A stretch of DNA of 64,000 bases from Acidimicrobiia bacterium. GTDB taxonomy: Bacteria > Actinomycetota > Acidimicrobiia > Acidimicrobiales > Acidimicrobilacustridaceae. The translations under genes and the position numbers were made by a program. The notes under the pieces were generated by a model. The model made no database searches. It was given only the letters and a program-made list of their open reading frames with translations, and was not told the origin of the DNA. The stretch spans positions 62,001-126,000 of the forward strand of contig JAFIEP010000129.1 in assembly GCA_020832495.1 (NCBI GenBank), read 5' to 3'. Positions 1-7,840 of this stretch are shown in pieces. The first letter of the stretch is position 1; every line of letters begins with the position of its first letter.

Positions 1-599
1 TCCTGGCATCACTGGGCACCGCCACGTCGGTCGGGTTGCTCACCGCAGCGATCCGCCCCATCCAGATGCTGACCGTCCTGCCGACGGCCCTGGCGTCCAC
101 ATTGCTGCCCAGGTTCGTCCGCACCCATCGGGACTCGCCGAGCGGCTACGAGAAAGTGCTCCGGGTCAGCGCGCTGGGCTTCACCGTCCTCAGCCTGTTG
201 TTCGCCGCCGTGTTCTTCTTCGGTGCGCCGCTCATCGTGGACGTGTTCTACGGCCCGGAGTTCGCCGATGCCGTGTGGGTCATGCAGATCGCCTCGGCCA
301 TGCTCATCTTCATCTTCCTACGTGCCATCCTCACCAACTGGTACGTCACCGAAGAGGCCTACACCTGGAGCGTGGGCAGCTACCTGCTGGGGGCCATCAC
401 CGCCTTCGCCGGCGGCTGGATCCTCATCAGCAACACGCCCACCGCCCCGATGACGGCGGCAGTGCTGGTGGCCCAGGGCATCGCCGGCAGCCTCCTGGCC
501 CTGGTCGTCACCTCGCGAGGTCGCGGCTACTTGCGGGTCGTCTTCGGTGGGCGAGCCAGGCGAGGACCCACCGACCCCGCAGCCGCTACCGACGTGTGA
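1..599 (+). CDS. Lipopolysaccharide/teichoic-acid type flippase, C-terminal part
   Basis: The reading frame is open from the left edge of the window to the TGA at 597-599, so the start is missing. About 198 residues are visible. They alternate hydrophobic helices (about five, such as the segment around FTVLSLLFAAVFFFGAPLIV) with short basic loops and end in an Arg-rich cytoplasmic tail. The motif pattern with PLIVDVFYGPEF followed by further helices is typical of MurJ/Wzx-type (MATE-like) flippases, which move lipid-linked sugars across the membrane. Family level only; the substrate cannot be told from this fragment. It could belong to a cell-surface polysaccharide cluster to the left. Confidence 0.7.
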   Translation, partial: LASLGTATSVGLLTAAIRPIQMLTVLPTALASTLLPRFVRTHRDSPSGYEKVLRVSALGFTVLSLLFAAVFFFGAPLIVDVFYGPEFADAVWVMQIASAMLIFIFLRAILTNWYVTEEAYTWSVGSYLLGAITAFAGGWILISNTPTAPMTAAVLVAQGIAGSLLALVVTSRGRGYLRVVFGGRARRGPTDPAAATDV

Positions 600-626
600 C
601 CGAGCGTCGCCACGCCGCTCTAGGCT
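597..626 (+). promoter_or_regulatory. Probable leaderless promoter of the deaminase gene
   Basis: A TAGGCT -10 box at 621-626 lies only six bases before the ATG at 633, with a weak TGACCG -35-like element at 597-602. No Shine-Dalgarno sequence fits between them, so the transcript should start at or next to the ATG. Inferred from spacing only. Confidence 0.45.
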
Positions 627-632
627 GCCGCA

Positions 633-1880
633 ATGGCGATCACCATCCGCAACACGGTCCACGACGGACGACCCACTTCTCTCCGCTGCGACAACGGCAT
701 CATCGTCGAGTTGGGCACCGACGTCGTCCCCCGAGAAGGCGACGAGATCCTCGACGCCGACGGCCTGGCGCTGGTCCCCGGCATGGTGAACGGCCACACC
801 CACGCCGCCATGACGCTCTTCCGGTCCTTCGGGGACGACCTCCCGCTCATGCGGTGGCTACAGGAGTTGATCTGGCCCGCCGAGGCGAAACTGACCGCCG
901 ACGACGTCTACTGGGGCACGCGACTGGCCGCCATCGAGATGCTCCGGTCGGGCACGGTCGAGTTCTGCGACATGTACTGGCACGGGCCGGCGGTGGCGCG
1001 AGCCGCCGCCGACAGCGGCATCAAGGCAATCGTGGCCTCGGTGTTCTTCGACGGCGGTGACGCCGAGGCCGGCACGGCACAGCGCACCAAGGTGCTCGAG
1101 GACCTCGATGCGATCGCGGAGGCCGGTGCACTGGTGCGACCGGCGCTCGGGCCCCACGCCATCTACACCGTCAGCGCCGAGTCCCTGGCCTGGCTGGCCG
1201 AGGTGTCCGAGGACCGCCAGGTCCCGCTGCACATCCACCTCTCCGAGACCGAGGGCGAGGTGACTGACTGTGTCGAGGCGCACGGCCTTCGACCGGCGCT
1301 GTGGGTCGACGAACTCGGCGTGCTCAGCCCTCGCGCCATCCTGGCGCACGGGAGCTACCTCGATCCCGAGGAACTCGAGCTGGTGTCGGCTCGGGACGCC
1401 ACCGTGGTGACCAACCCGGTGTCCAACATGAAGCTGGCCAACGGACGCAGCCTGCCCTACGTGGAGGCGGCGCGTCGCGGTGTGGCCATCGGGCTCGGCA
1501 CCGACGGCGCCTCGTCGAACAACGCCCTCGACCTGCTGGCCGAACTGAAGGTGTTCGCGCTGTTGCAGAAGCACGAGCACCGCGATCCGTCGGTCCTGCC
1601 CGCTGCCGAGGCGCTGGCCGTGGCCCGAGGCGAGCAATCACCGCTGCTCGGTGCGCGACGCATCGAACTCGGCCAGCCCGCAGACCTGTTGCTGGTCGAC
1701 GTCGACGGTCCCGAGCTCACCCCGGGTGACCTCGACGCCAACCTCGTCTACGCCGCCACCGGCGCGCAGGTCGACACCGTGGTGGTGGGCGGCGAGGTGG
1801 CGATGCGTCACCGCGTCGTCCCCGGCACCGACGAGGTACTCGCCGAGGTGCGAGCCCGCGCCGAACGCCTCCGTTCCTGA
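633..1880 (+). CDS. mtaD: MtaD/SAH-deaminase-like amidohydrolase
   Basis: This is a 415-residue metal-dependent hydrolase of the TRZ/ATZ branch of the amidohydrolase superfamily. Members deaminate 5-methylthioadenosine or S-adenosylhomocysteine to the inosine derivative in the methionine salvage/methyl cycle. Visible landmarks are the metal-binding HTH after a small beta domain (residues about 55-57, in GMVNGHTHAAM), LGPHAIYT near 175, HIHLSE near 200, an ILAHG strand and the GLGTDGASSNN catalytic Asp region near 289, which ends in a beta sandwich. The length matches the family. The ATG at 633 is chosen because it lies just downstream of a -10 box. A chlorohydrolase or guanine-deaminase-like substrate remains possible; the exact purine is not proven. 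Confidence 0.8.
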   Translation: MAITIRNTVHDGRPTSLRCDNGIIVELGTDVVPREGDEILDADGLALVPGMVNGHTHAAMTLFRSFGDDLPLMRWLQELIWPAEAKLTADDVYWGTRLAAIEMLRSGTVEFCDMYWHGPAVARAAADSGIKAIVASVFFDGGDAEAGTAQRTKVLEDLDAIAEAGALVRPALGPHAIYTVSAESLAWLAEVSEDRQVPLHIHLSETEGEVTDCVEAHGLRPALWVDELGVLSPRAILAHGSYLDPEELELVSARDATVVTNPVSNMKLANGRSLPYVEAARRGVAIGLGTDGASSNNALDLLAELKVFALLQKHEHRDPSVLPAAEALAVARGEQSPLLGARRIELGQPADLLLVDVDGPELTPGDLDANLVYAATGAQVDTVVVGGEVAMRHRVVPGTDEVLAEVRARAERLRS

Positions 1881-1906
1881 CCCCCGCCGCGCAGCCCACG
1901 CGCATC

Positions 1907-1938
1907 GGCCCTCCCGGCGACGATGCCGTGGGAGGGCC
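1907..1938 (+). terminator. Hairpin terminator after the deaminase gene
   Basis: A nine-base stem (GGCCCTCCC with GGGAGGGCC) encloses a second GGC/GCC stem, 27 bases after the stop codon. No U-tract follows, as is common in high-GC actinobacteria. It also separates the host gene from the att site at 1973. Confidence 0.6.
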
Positions 1939-1972
1939 GAGGACACGCAGCCGCTCGAGGCGGGTGCTCGCT

Positions 1973-2020
1973 GCTCCGGGGGTGGGGCTCGAACCCACGA
2001 CATTCTGATTAACAGTCAGA
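1973..2020. repeat. attL core (displaced 3' end of tRNA-Asn)
   Basis: These 48 bases are identical to 10570-10617 and cover the acceptor 3' strand, T arm, variable loop and anticodon arm of tRNA-Asn on the minus strand. The sequence then diverges, so the 5' half of a tRNA is missing and this copy is not a functional gene. Confidence 0.93.
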
Positions 2021-2089
2021 ACAGACGTGATAATGGCTACCAAAGAGTGTCTACGTTGTCCCTGGTCACAGTAGGTGAAGTGGTCATGC

Positions 2090-2118
2090 CTGTCAACAGT
2101 TGCTAACTGTCGTACACT
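2090..2118 (+). promoter_or_regulatory. Candidate integrase promoter with operator in the spacer
   Basis: A TACACT -10 box lies at 2113-2118 with a CTGTCA -35-like element at 2090-2095, 17 bases apart. The spacer is filled by a perfect dyad, ACAGTT-GCT-AACTGT, at 2096-2110. A repressor bound there would block polymerase. Inference from sequence only; the regulator is unknown, though the HTH/Xis or WhiB-like protein of the element are candidates. Confidence 0.5.
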
Positions 2119-2121
2119 CTG

Positions 2122-2146
2122 CGTTGGTTACCTGGTTGGTTACCTC
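2122..2146 (+). repeat. Left arm-type integrase sites (tandem)
   Basis: Two tandem copies of GTTGGTTACCT lie 101 bases inside the attL core. The same 25-bp block occurs at 10488-10512, just inside attR. Paired arm sites of this kind bind the small N-terminal domain of lambda-type integrases. Confidence 0.7.
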
Positions 2147-2166
2147 GGACCCCGTAGGAGCGTCGG

Positions 2167-3312
2167 ATGGCCAAGCGCAGCAACTCGACAGGGAGCATCT
2201 ACTACAACGCCTCCCGTGACCGGTGGGACGCCAAGGTCACCCTCGGCCGCAATCCTGACGGCACACTCAAGCGGCGTACCTTCACCGCCAAGACCCAACG
2301 TGAAGTCGCCAAGCGGCTGCGTGAAGCACTCGACGCCCACGACAACGGCCTCGACATCGGTGGGCGGGATCTCACCGTGGAGACCTTCGGCCGCTGGTGG
2401 GCCACCGAACTCCTACCCGGTGAAGGTCTCGCCCCCAGGACCGAGACGTGGTACCGCCAGACGCTCGAGGCGTACGTGCTCCCGCACGTCGGGAACCGCC
2501 GGTTGACCGGCCCCGGTCAGATCACCCCCGGCGATGTCGAAGCGATGACCGCCAAGTTGGCGAAGCAGGGTTACAGCCACAGGGTGCAGGTGGTGGCCCG
2601 CACCGTGCTCGGCAAGGTGCTCCGAGCCGCTGAAGTGCGAGGGTTCACCACCCGCAACGCTGCCCGCCTGGCCAAGTCACCACGGGACCGTGGAGACGCC
2701 CGAGACGTGAAGGCGCTCACCAAGAAGGAACTCGGCAAGCTCCTGACCGCCCTCGAGGGCACCCGCTGGTACGCACCGACGGCGGTGGCGGCCACCACCG
2801 GTCTACGACCTGGGGAAGTGCTGGCCCTCCACTGGCCCGACGTCGACCTGGGCGACGATCCGCACGTGTCGGTGCGTCATGCGTTGCAGTGGATCTCCCC
2901 AGGGCCGGAGCCGCACTTGAAGGCCCCCAAGCGGAACCGCTCCTACCGGACCGTCCCGCTGCCTGACTCGACGGTCGGCGTGCTCAAGGCGTGGCGGACC
3001 GAGCAGAAGGACCAGCGGGTCAACGCCGGCGAACTGTGGCGCCCTGTGTGGGATGACCTGGTGTTCACCGCTCCGAACGGGGCGCCGCTCAAGTTGATGA
3101 GCTGGCGTCAGGCCATGTCCCGAGCGATGAAGGGAACGCACCCGCACCGGTTGCGGCACACGTACGCAACGCACTTGATCTCCTCTGGCGTGCCGATAGC
3201 CCACGTGGCCGAACTGCTCGGTGATTCGGTGGCGGTGGTGGACTCCACCTACAGCCACGTGGTGAGGATCAAGTCCGAGACCCGACAGGTGGCTGACGGT
3301 CTGCTCGGCTAG
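2167..3312 (+). CDS. int: Tyrosine integrase
   Basis: A 381-residue phage-type site-specific recombinase that would integrate the element at the tRNA-Asn att site. An N-terminal arm-binding domain (GSIYYNASRDRWDAKV, residues about 9-60) precedes a SAM-like core-binding domain (about 65-175) and the catalytic domain. The latter shows Arg in TTGLRPGEVLALHW (about 212), the HRLRH box (327-331) and the nucleophile Tyr362 in STYSHV. The usual GH before the Tyr is GDS here. The ATG has a TAGGAG ribosome site. It is the first gene inside attL, the usual integrase position, and its own arm-site array overlaps its leader, which suggests autoregulation. Confidence 0.95.
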   Translation: MAKRSNSTGSIYYNASRDRWDAKVTLGRNPDGTLKRRTFTAKTQREVAKRLREALDAHDNGLDIGGRDLTVETFGRWWATELLPGEGLAPRTETWYRQTLEAYVLPHVGNRRLTGPGQITPGDVEAMTAKLAKQGYSHRVQVVARTVLGKVLRAAEVRGFTTRNAARLAKSPRDRGDARDVKALTKKELGKLLTALEGTRWYAPTAVAATTGLRPGEVLALHWPDVDLGDDPHVSVRHALQWISPGPEPHLKAPKRNRSYRTVPLPDSTVGVLKAWRTEQKDQRVNAGELWRPVWDDLVFTAPNGAPLKLMSWRQAMSRAMKGTHPHRLRHTYATHLISSGVPIAHVAELLGDSVAVVDSTYSHVVRIKSETRQVADGLLG

Positions 3313-3319
3313 GTCACCA

Positions 3320-3682
3320 CTACCGGGATGGCGCTCCCGGCAAGGCTCGGCCATCAGCCGGAACTCGGCAGTTGGCCGCTGCCAGTTTCTCGGTGGTGAG
3401 CGTCAGTGTGCCGCTGGTGGCCGCAGTCAGTAGCCGGTTCAGTGTGGCGTCTCGCCCTCGGATGGTTTGGCCACAGGCCGTGCAGGTGACCTCAAAGCTT
3501 CTCCCACCGTGGGGTGAGAGCCAGCTACTTTCCCGTGCGAACCACGTCCCGTCCCACAAGTCGCGACCGCCGAAGCCGCAAGGCCACAGGATGCCGAGCC
3601 GCTTACCGCACTCGCAACGCACCGTCCGGTCGTCATCGGCATGGAACCAGGGGCGATCTCTAACCCGCTTGCGTCGTGACAC
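3320..3682 (-). CDS. Small zinc-finger protein of unknown function
   Basis: About 120 residues, transcribed against the integrase. A CECGK pair near residue 24 and CTACG near residue 68 form two knuckles of a probable zinc ribbon; the tail is Ala/Pro-rich. I do not recognise a family. The GTG at 3682 is preferred over the ATG further upstream because a perfect TATAAT lies seven bases before it, which implies a leaderless message. The gene diverges from the excisionase operon, the position in which many satellites place a regulator, so a DNA- or RNA-binding control role is possible but unproven. Confidence 0.6.
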   Translation of the reverse strand: MSRRKRVRDRPWFHADDDRTVRCECGKRLGILWPCGFGGRDLWDGTWFARESSWLSPHGGRSFEVTCTACGQTIRGRDATLNRLLTAATSGTLTLTTEKLAAANCRVPADGRALPGAPSR

Positions 3683-3689
3683 GCGTGTA

Positions 3690-3695
3690 ATTATA
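3690..3695 (-). promoter_or_regulatory. Perfect TATAAT -10 box, leftward
   Basis: The minus strand reads TATAAT here, seven bases before the GTG at 3682. On the plus strand a TTGACA lies at 3704-3709, facing the excisionase, but no good -10 box follows at normal spacing. The interval 3683-3807 is the divergent control region of the element. Confidence 0.5.
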
Positions 3696-3807
3696 GTCGG
3701 TGGTTGACATCCATACACCGGTCCGCTTCGGCGTAGACCCGTAAGTCAGGGCAGCAACGACAGGGTGCCCGCCGCCTAACCCCCATCGGGTTCGGGCTGG
3801 AGCACCC

Positions 3808-3996
3808 ATGTCCACCGTTGACCGGTTGGCGTACAGCCCAGCAGAGGCCGCACAGGCCCTCGGCTGCACCCGCCAGCACATCTACAACATGCTCACTCGA
3901 GGTGAGCTGCACAGCATCAAGCTCGGCAAGCGTCGGTTCATCCCACGTGCCGGCCTCGAGGCCCTGCTCGCTGAGGACCAGGGGGTTGCATCGTGA
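3808..3996 (+). CDS. Excisionase-type HTH protein
   Basis: A 62-residue winged-helix protein of the MerR/AlpA/Xis type. The pattern YSPAEAAQALGCTRQHIYNMLTRGEL followed by IKLGKRRFIPRAGLEALL is the classic excisionase fold: a helix-turn-helix and a two-strand wing. In such elements it directs integrase towards excision and often regulates transcription. The ATG at 3808 gives a full-length domain. Its TGA overlaps the GTG of the next gene (3993), so excision and replication functions appear co-translated. Confidence 0.85.
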   Translation: MSTVDRLAYSPAEAAQALGCTRQHIYNMLTRGELHSIKLGKRRFIPRAGLEALLAEDQGVAS

Positions 3997-4976
3997 CGAC
4001 CCCGAACATGCCGCCGCCCCCGGTCGGAGCCGAGGGCGGGGCGGACGATCACCAGGGCAGCGGTGTCACCGACAACGATACCACCGGGGGTACCTCGGTG
4101 GGAGCCCTCCACGGCGCCGCCCGCCAGTACGCGAAAAACCAACGGCCCGTGTTCCCGTTGCAACCTGGCATGAAGGTGCCGCTGCCGGGCAGCGGGGGGT
4201 TCAAGGACGCCACGACCGATCTCACACAGATCGACGCCTGGTGGTGGACGAACCCGTCGTACAACATCGGCGTGGCCACCGGCCCGGCGGGGTTGGTCGT
4301 GGTGGACCTCGACGTGAAGTGGCTCCCCGACGGCAGGCCCAACCCCGACCACAACGGTTACACGGCGTGGTATCGGCTGCTCACCGACCTCGGTTTCGAT
4401 GATGAGCCGCACACCTTCACCGTGGACTCACCGACCGGTGGGCGGCACCTGTACTTCCTGGCCCTCCCTGGGCGCCCGGTGGCGACATCGACCGGTGGCA
4501 CGCCCAAGAGCTTCCCTGTCGGTATCGACGTGCGGGCCGAGGGCGGCTACATCGTGGCGGCGCCGTCGGTGCGTCCCGATGGCGGCTACATCGTGGACCG
4601 CCACACCGAGGCCATCCCGTTCCCCGACGCCCTGGCCGACTACCTCGAGGCCAAGGCGAACCAACCGGTCCGACGGCGCCGTCCGACGGCGGTGCAACCG
4701 CTCCGACGACCCCGGCGAGGGTACGGTGCCGCAGCCCTGGCCGATGAGGTGCAGCGGGTCGCAACCGCCCCGGTCGGCACCCGCAACGACGCGCTCAACC
4801 GGGCAGCGTTCAACCTGGGCCAACTGGTCGCAGGTGGCGTGCTCGAGGCCACCGACACCGCCAACGCCCTGTTGGACGCCGCCACCGCATGCGGGCTCGG
4901 TGAGGACGAGGCAAGCCGCACCGTCCTGAGTGCGTTCACGGCGTCGGCCGACCAGCCACGGCAGGTGCCAGCATGA
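3993..4976 (+). CDS. Bifunctional DNA primase/polymerase (prim-pol)
   Basis: A 327-residue archaeo-eukaryotic-type primase-polymerase. After a Pro/Gly-rich N-terminal stretch come the three catalytic motifs: VVVDLDVKW (Asp-x-Asp, about residue 105), SPTGGRHLYF (Ser/Gly-Gly-x-His, about 147) and GIDVRAEGGYIVAAPS (about 170). Members start and extend DNA chains during replication of plasmids, phages and satellites. A helical C-terminal region (from about 245) resembles the PriCT-like domains found after such cores. The GTG start overlaps the stop of the excisionase gene, and the stop overlaps the ATG of the ATPase gene, a compact replication module. Confidence 0.9.
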   Translation: MTTPNMPPPPVGAEGGADDHQGSGVTDNDTTGGTSVGALHGAARQYAKNQRPVFPLQPGMKVPLPGSGGFKDATTDLTQIDAWWWTNPSYNIGVATGPAGLVVVDLDVKWLPDGRPNPDHNGYTAWYRLLTDLGFDDEPHTFTVDSPTGGRHLYFLALPGRPVATSTGGTPKSFPVGIDVRAEGGYIVAAPSVRPDGGYIVDRHTEAIPFPDALADYLEAKANQPVRRRRPTAVQPLRRPRRGYGAAALADEVQRVATAPVGTRNDALNRAAFNLGQLVAGGVLEATDTANALLDAATACGLGEDEASRTVLSAFTASADQPRQVPA

Positions 4977-6688
4977 GCGCCCGAGACGATTTGCTCAAGG
5001 GTGTGGAGGAGCTTCACGCCGACACTGAACCCGCCGAGGGCGACGAGGACAAGAAGCCGAACCAGGCCACCATCCTGGTGGAGTTGGCCGAGTCGTACTA
5101 CCGCCTCGGTGCCGACCTCACCGGCGAACCACACGCCGTGGAACATGACGGCCCCAACCTGGCCCGCCAGTTGCGTGGCCGTGGTGGTCTGCGTGCGGAG
5201 TTGGCCGACGCCTTCTTCAACCGGCACGGCAAGGCGCCATCGGCTACCGCTCTCGCCGACGCCCTCACCGTCCTCGAGGGTCGAGCGGTGCGGGCCGAAC
5301 GTGAACCCGTCGCCCTGCGGGTCGCTGAGTATGGCGATGCTGTCGTGATCGACCTGGGCGACCCCGACGGTCGCTGCATCATCGTGGAACCAGGGTCGTG
5401 GCGGATCGCTGACCGGTCCCCGGTCCTGTTCCGTCGGTCTGCGTTGACTGGTCGGCTACCAGATCCCGCAGCAACCGGGGATCTTGACCGTCTGCGGCGT
5501 CACGTCAACGTGAGCGATGACCTGTGGCCCGTCCTGGTCGGGTGGCTGGTGGCCGCTCTCATCAGCGGTATCCCTCACCCGATTCTCGCCCTCCTCGGTG
5601 AGCAGGGGACCGCCAAGACCACGACAGCGGTCCGCCTGGTCGGGCTGATCGACAACAGTCCCGCCCCGGTGCGGACCGCCCCACGGGATCCCGAACAGTG
5701 GGTTGTGTCCGCTGCCGGGTCGTACGTCGTCGGGGTCGACAACATCTCGTCGGTGCAGGCGTGGTTGTCGGACGCCTGGTGTCGAGTCGTGACCGGTGAC
5801 GGACTGGTCCGACGGACCCTCTACAGCGACGGGGACTTGACCGTGACGGCGTTGCGTAGGTGCCTCATCATCACGGCAATCGACGCCGGAGCCCTGCGAG
5901 GAGACCTCGCTGAGCGCCTCGTCCCCCTCGAGTTGGAACGCATCCCGAAGGGTTCCCGCCAGCTCGACGCCGAGCTAACCGCCCGGTGGCAGGACGATCA
6001 CCCGATCATCCTCGCTGGTCTGTTGGATCTCGTTGCCAAGGTGCTGGCCGTCCTGCCGTCCACGGTGGTCGACGACCTGCCCAGGATGGCGGACTTCGCT
6101 CTCGTCCTGGCCGCAATCGACCGGATCAACGAATCGTCCTCCCTCGACACCTACCGCCGGCTAACTGAGCGGACCGCCGCCGAAGTGGTCGATTCCGACC
6201 CTGTGGCCGCAGCTGTTGCCGACCTGGTGGCGGACCAACCGTGGAGCGGCACGGCAGGGGCTCTCCTCGACGCCCTCAACGCACGCCGCACCGATGAGCG
6301 GGCCCCGAGGGGATGGCCCGGATCGCCTCGAGCAATGGGCGGTGCCCTCCGGCGGTGCGCCCCTGGTCTGCGTGCCGCTGGCATCGACGTGGACGACGAA
6401 CGGGACTCCACCAAGCAACGGCGGCGCCTGTTCACCATCGGACAGAGGGGGGATGGAAACGACCGTCCGAACAGTCCGAACAGTCCGAATCCCGCCCCTG
6501 ACCTGGGGAAACACCTTCGGACGGTCGGTCGGACGGTCGCGACACCAACCGTCCAACAGTCCGACGAACAGTCCGACACGAAAACGCCCGCTGACCTGGG
6601 CTTTTCCACCCCGTCGGACGGTTCGGACGGTTCGGACGAACGAAACCGACCCCCCTCTGACGCCACCGACCTCGAGGAGCACCCGTGA
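4973..6688 (+). CDS. P-loop ATPase, probable replicative helicase/loader
   Basis: 571 residues. A Walker A motif GEQGTAKTTT (about 208-217) is followed by strand-Asp patterns YVVGVDNISS (about 250) and a sensor-like LIITAIDAG (about 297). This arrangement is seen in ATPases next to prim-pol in actinobacterial phages and integrative elements. It would unwind or remodel DNA for element replication. The last 100 residues are low-complexity, with repeated NSPNSPN, SDGSDGS and QSDEQSD, probably a disordered linker. It starts by an ATGA overlap with the prim-pol gene. The helicase activity is inferred from position and P-loop; no clear SF3 arginine finger is recognised. Confidence 0.75.
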   Translation: MSARDDLLKGVEELHADTEPAEGDEDKKPNQATILVELAESYYRLGADLTGEPHAVEHDGPNLARQLRGRGGLRAELADAFFNRHGKAPSATALADALTVLEGRAVRAEREPVALRVAEYGDAVVIDLGDPDGRCIIVEPGSWRIADRSPVLFRRSALTGRLPDPAATGDLDRLRRHVNVSDDLWPVLVGWLVAALISGIPHPILALLGEQGTAKTTTAVRLVGLIDNSPAPVRTAPRDPEQWVVSAAGSYVVGVDNISSVQAWLSDAWCRVVTGDGLVRRTLYSDGDLTVTALRRCLIITAIDAGALRGDLAERLVPLELERIPKGSRQLDAELTARWQDDHPIILAGLLDLVAKVLAVLPSTVVDDLPRMADFALVLAAIDRINESSSLDTYRRLTERTAAEVVDSDPVAAAVADLVADQPWSGTAGALLDALNARRTDERAPRGWPGSPRAMGGALRRCAPGLRAAGIDVDDERDSTKQRRRLFTIGQRGDGNDRPNSPNSPNPAPDLGKHLRTVGRTVATPTVQQSDEQSDTKTPADLGFSTPSDGSDGSDERNRPPSDATDLEEHP

Positions 6689-7149
6689 GCAACAGCCGCA
6701 GATTCCGCAGGAAGGTGGCCGAGCAGGCCCAGGCCGACCAGGTGGCCACCGCCGCCCGCATCCTGTCCACGAACCTCGAGCAGATGGCCGCCGAGACGGG
6801 ATGCAACCGGGAGGAGAACTCCCACCGCCTCGCCGCATCCCGACTCCATGGCCGTCTACTCGGTGGCCCGGCGGCAGAGGGGCGACTCAAGGCGTGCCCA
6901 CACATGGCGGCGCCGCAACCCGGCGCCGTCCTCGCCCCGTTCCCCGGTGTTGTGTGGTGCGCCAGTTGCGCCGCCGAGATCCTGGCCCGTGACGAGTTCC
7001 ACGAACTGTGGACCACATCGGGCTGTGACCTCTGCGCCGACCAGGTGGGCCGCTACCACCCAGTCGTCATCCAGGACGGCCCCGTGGCCATCCACGCCAC
7101 CGTGTGCCCGTCCTGCTTCCACGACACCCCCAACCCGAACCACAACTAG
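6685..7149 (+). CDS. Cys-rich hypothetical protein of the element
   Basis: 154 residues, starting at a GTG that overlaps the ATPase stop. The first 60 residues are helical and basic. The second half has paired cysteines (WCASC, CDLC, VCPSC) spaced like a double zinc ribbon. I do not recognise the family. It sits between the replication module and the capsid module; a role in DNA binding or in diverting a helper phage is possible, but nothing in the sequence decides it. Confidence 0.7.
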   Translation: MSNSRRFRRKVAEQAQADQVATAARILSTNLEQMAAETGCNREENSHRLAASRLHGRLLGGPAAEGRLKACPHMAAPQPGAVLAPFPGVVWCASCAAEILARDEFHELWTTSGCDLCADQVGRYHPVVIQDGPVAIHATVCPSCFHDTPNPNHN

Positions 7150-7157
7150 GAGACCCC

Positions 7158-7697
7158 ATGTCAGACGAACAGACCGAACCGACCGAACAGCCCACAGAGG
7201 CCGACGAGACCCAGGAGACCGAACACGACGAGACCCAGGAGATCCCCGGCGCGGGCGACAGCACAGAGGGAGAAGGCGAGGATCAGGAAGGCGAGGAGGG
7301 GGACCACGACCCGGCTGCAGCCGTCCGAGCCGAAGCCAAGCGGTACCGCCTCAAGTTGCGCGAGGTGGAGGGCGAGCGGGACGCCCTGCGGTCCCAGCTC
7401 GAGGCAGTCCACCGCCAAGAGGTGGTGCGCCACGCAGAAGGTGCCGGGATGCTGGCCGACGGCACAGACCTCCTCCTCGATGGCCGCTACTCCATCGGGG
7501 ATCTCCTCGACGCCGACGGAGCGGTCGACGGCGCCAAGGTGACCAAGGCCGTGGCCGACATCGTGGAACGGCGTCCGCACTGGCAGGCCCCCAGGGAACC
7601 GACGAACCCGACCGGTCGACCCGTCACCCGACTGCACGGCGGGACCGTGGACGACCCCGGCGCCCGGTCCTGGGGCGACGTGATCCGTAGACGCTGA
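7158..7697 (+). CDS. Capsid scaffold-like protein
   Basis: 179 residues. The first 50 are extremely acidic and disordered (repeated TE, ETQE, GEGEDQEGEE). A predicted coiled coil follows (about 55-90, AEAKRYRLKLREVEGERDALRSQ-like heptads), then a short C-terminal globular part with WGDVIRR. This is the usual build of phage scaffolding proteins, which shape the procapsid and are encoded directly before the major capsid gene, as here. The ATG has a good AGGAG site. The function is inferred from composition and order. Confidence 0.72.
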   Translation: MSDEQTEPTEQPTEADETQETEHDETQEIPGAGDSTEGEGEDQEGEEGDHDPAAAVRAEAKRYRLKLREVEGERDALRSQLEAVHRQEVVRHAEGAGMLADGTDLLLDGRYSIGDLLDADGAVDGAKVTKAVADIVERRPHWQAPREPTNPTGRPVTRLHGGTVDDPGARSWGDVIRRR

Positions 7698-7840
7698 AGT
7701 ACCCCGTGGGGTATGATGCTGGTGTCCTGTGAAACCGCCCGGTGCGACCACGGGACACCAGCTCCCCCCGGAGGGGACACAACAGGCAGGCCCGGAGCCG
7801 CCTAACCATCCCGTACCCCTCCGAACGAGGAGCTTTCCCC
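7698..7840 (+). promoter_or_regulatory. Structured leader before the capsid gene
   Basis: This 143-base gap holds a near-perfect dyad TACCCC-GT-GGGGTA at 7700-7713 and a longer stem (GGTGTCC at 7721 pairing with GGACACC near 7753-7759). A CG-rich stretch and a GAGGAG ribosome site before the ATG at 7841 follow. It may hold a promoter operator or an attenuator that lets capsid expression exceed that of the scaffold. No classical -10/-35 pair stands out. Confidence 0.4.

Noticed and set aside
1973-2020. A second tRNA-Asn gene
   Set aside because: Only the 3' two thirds match; the D arm and 5' acceptor strand are absent, so it is an att site.
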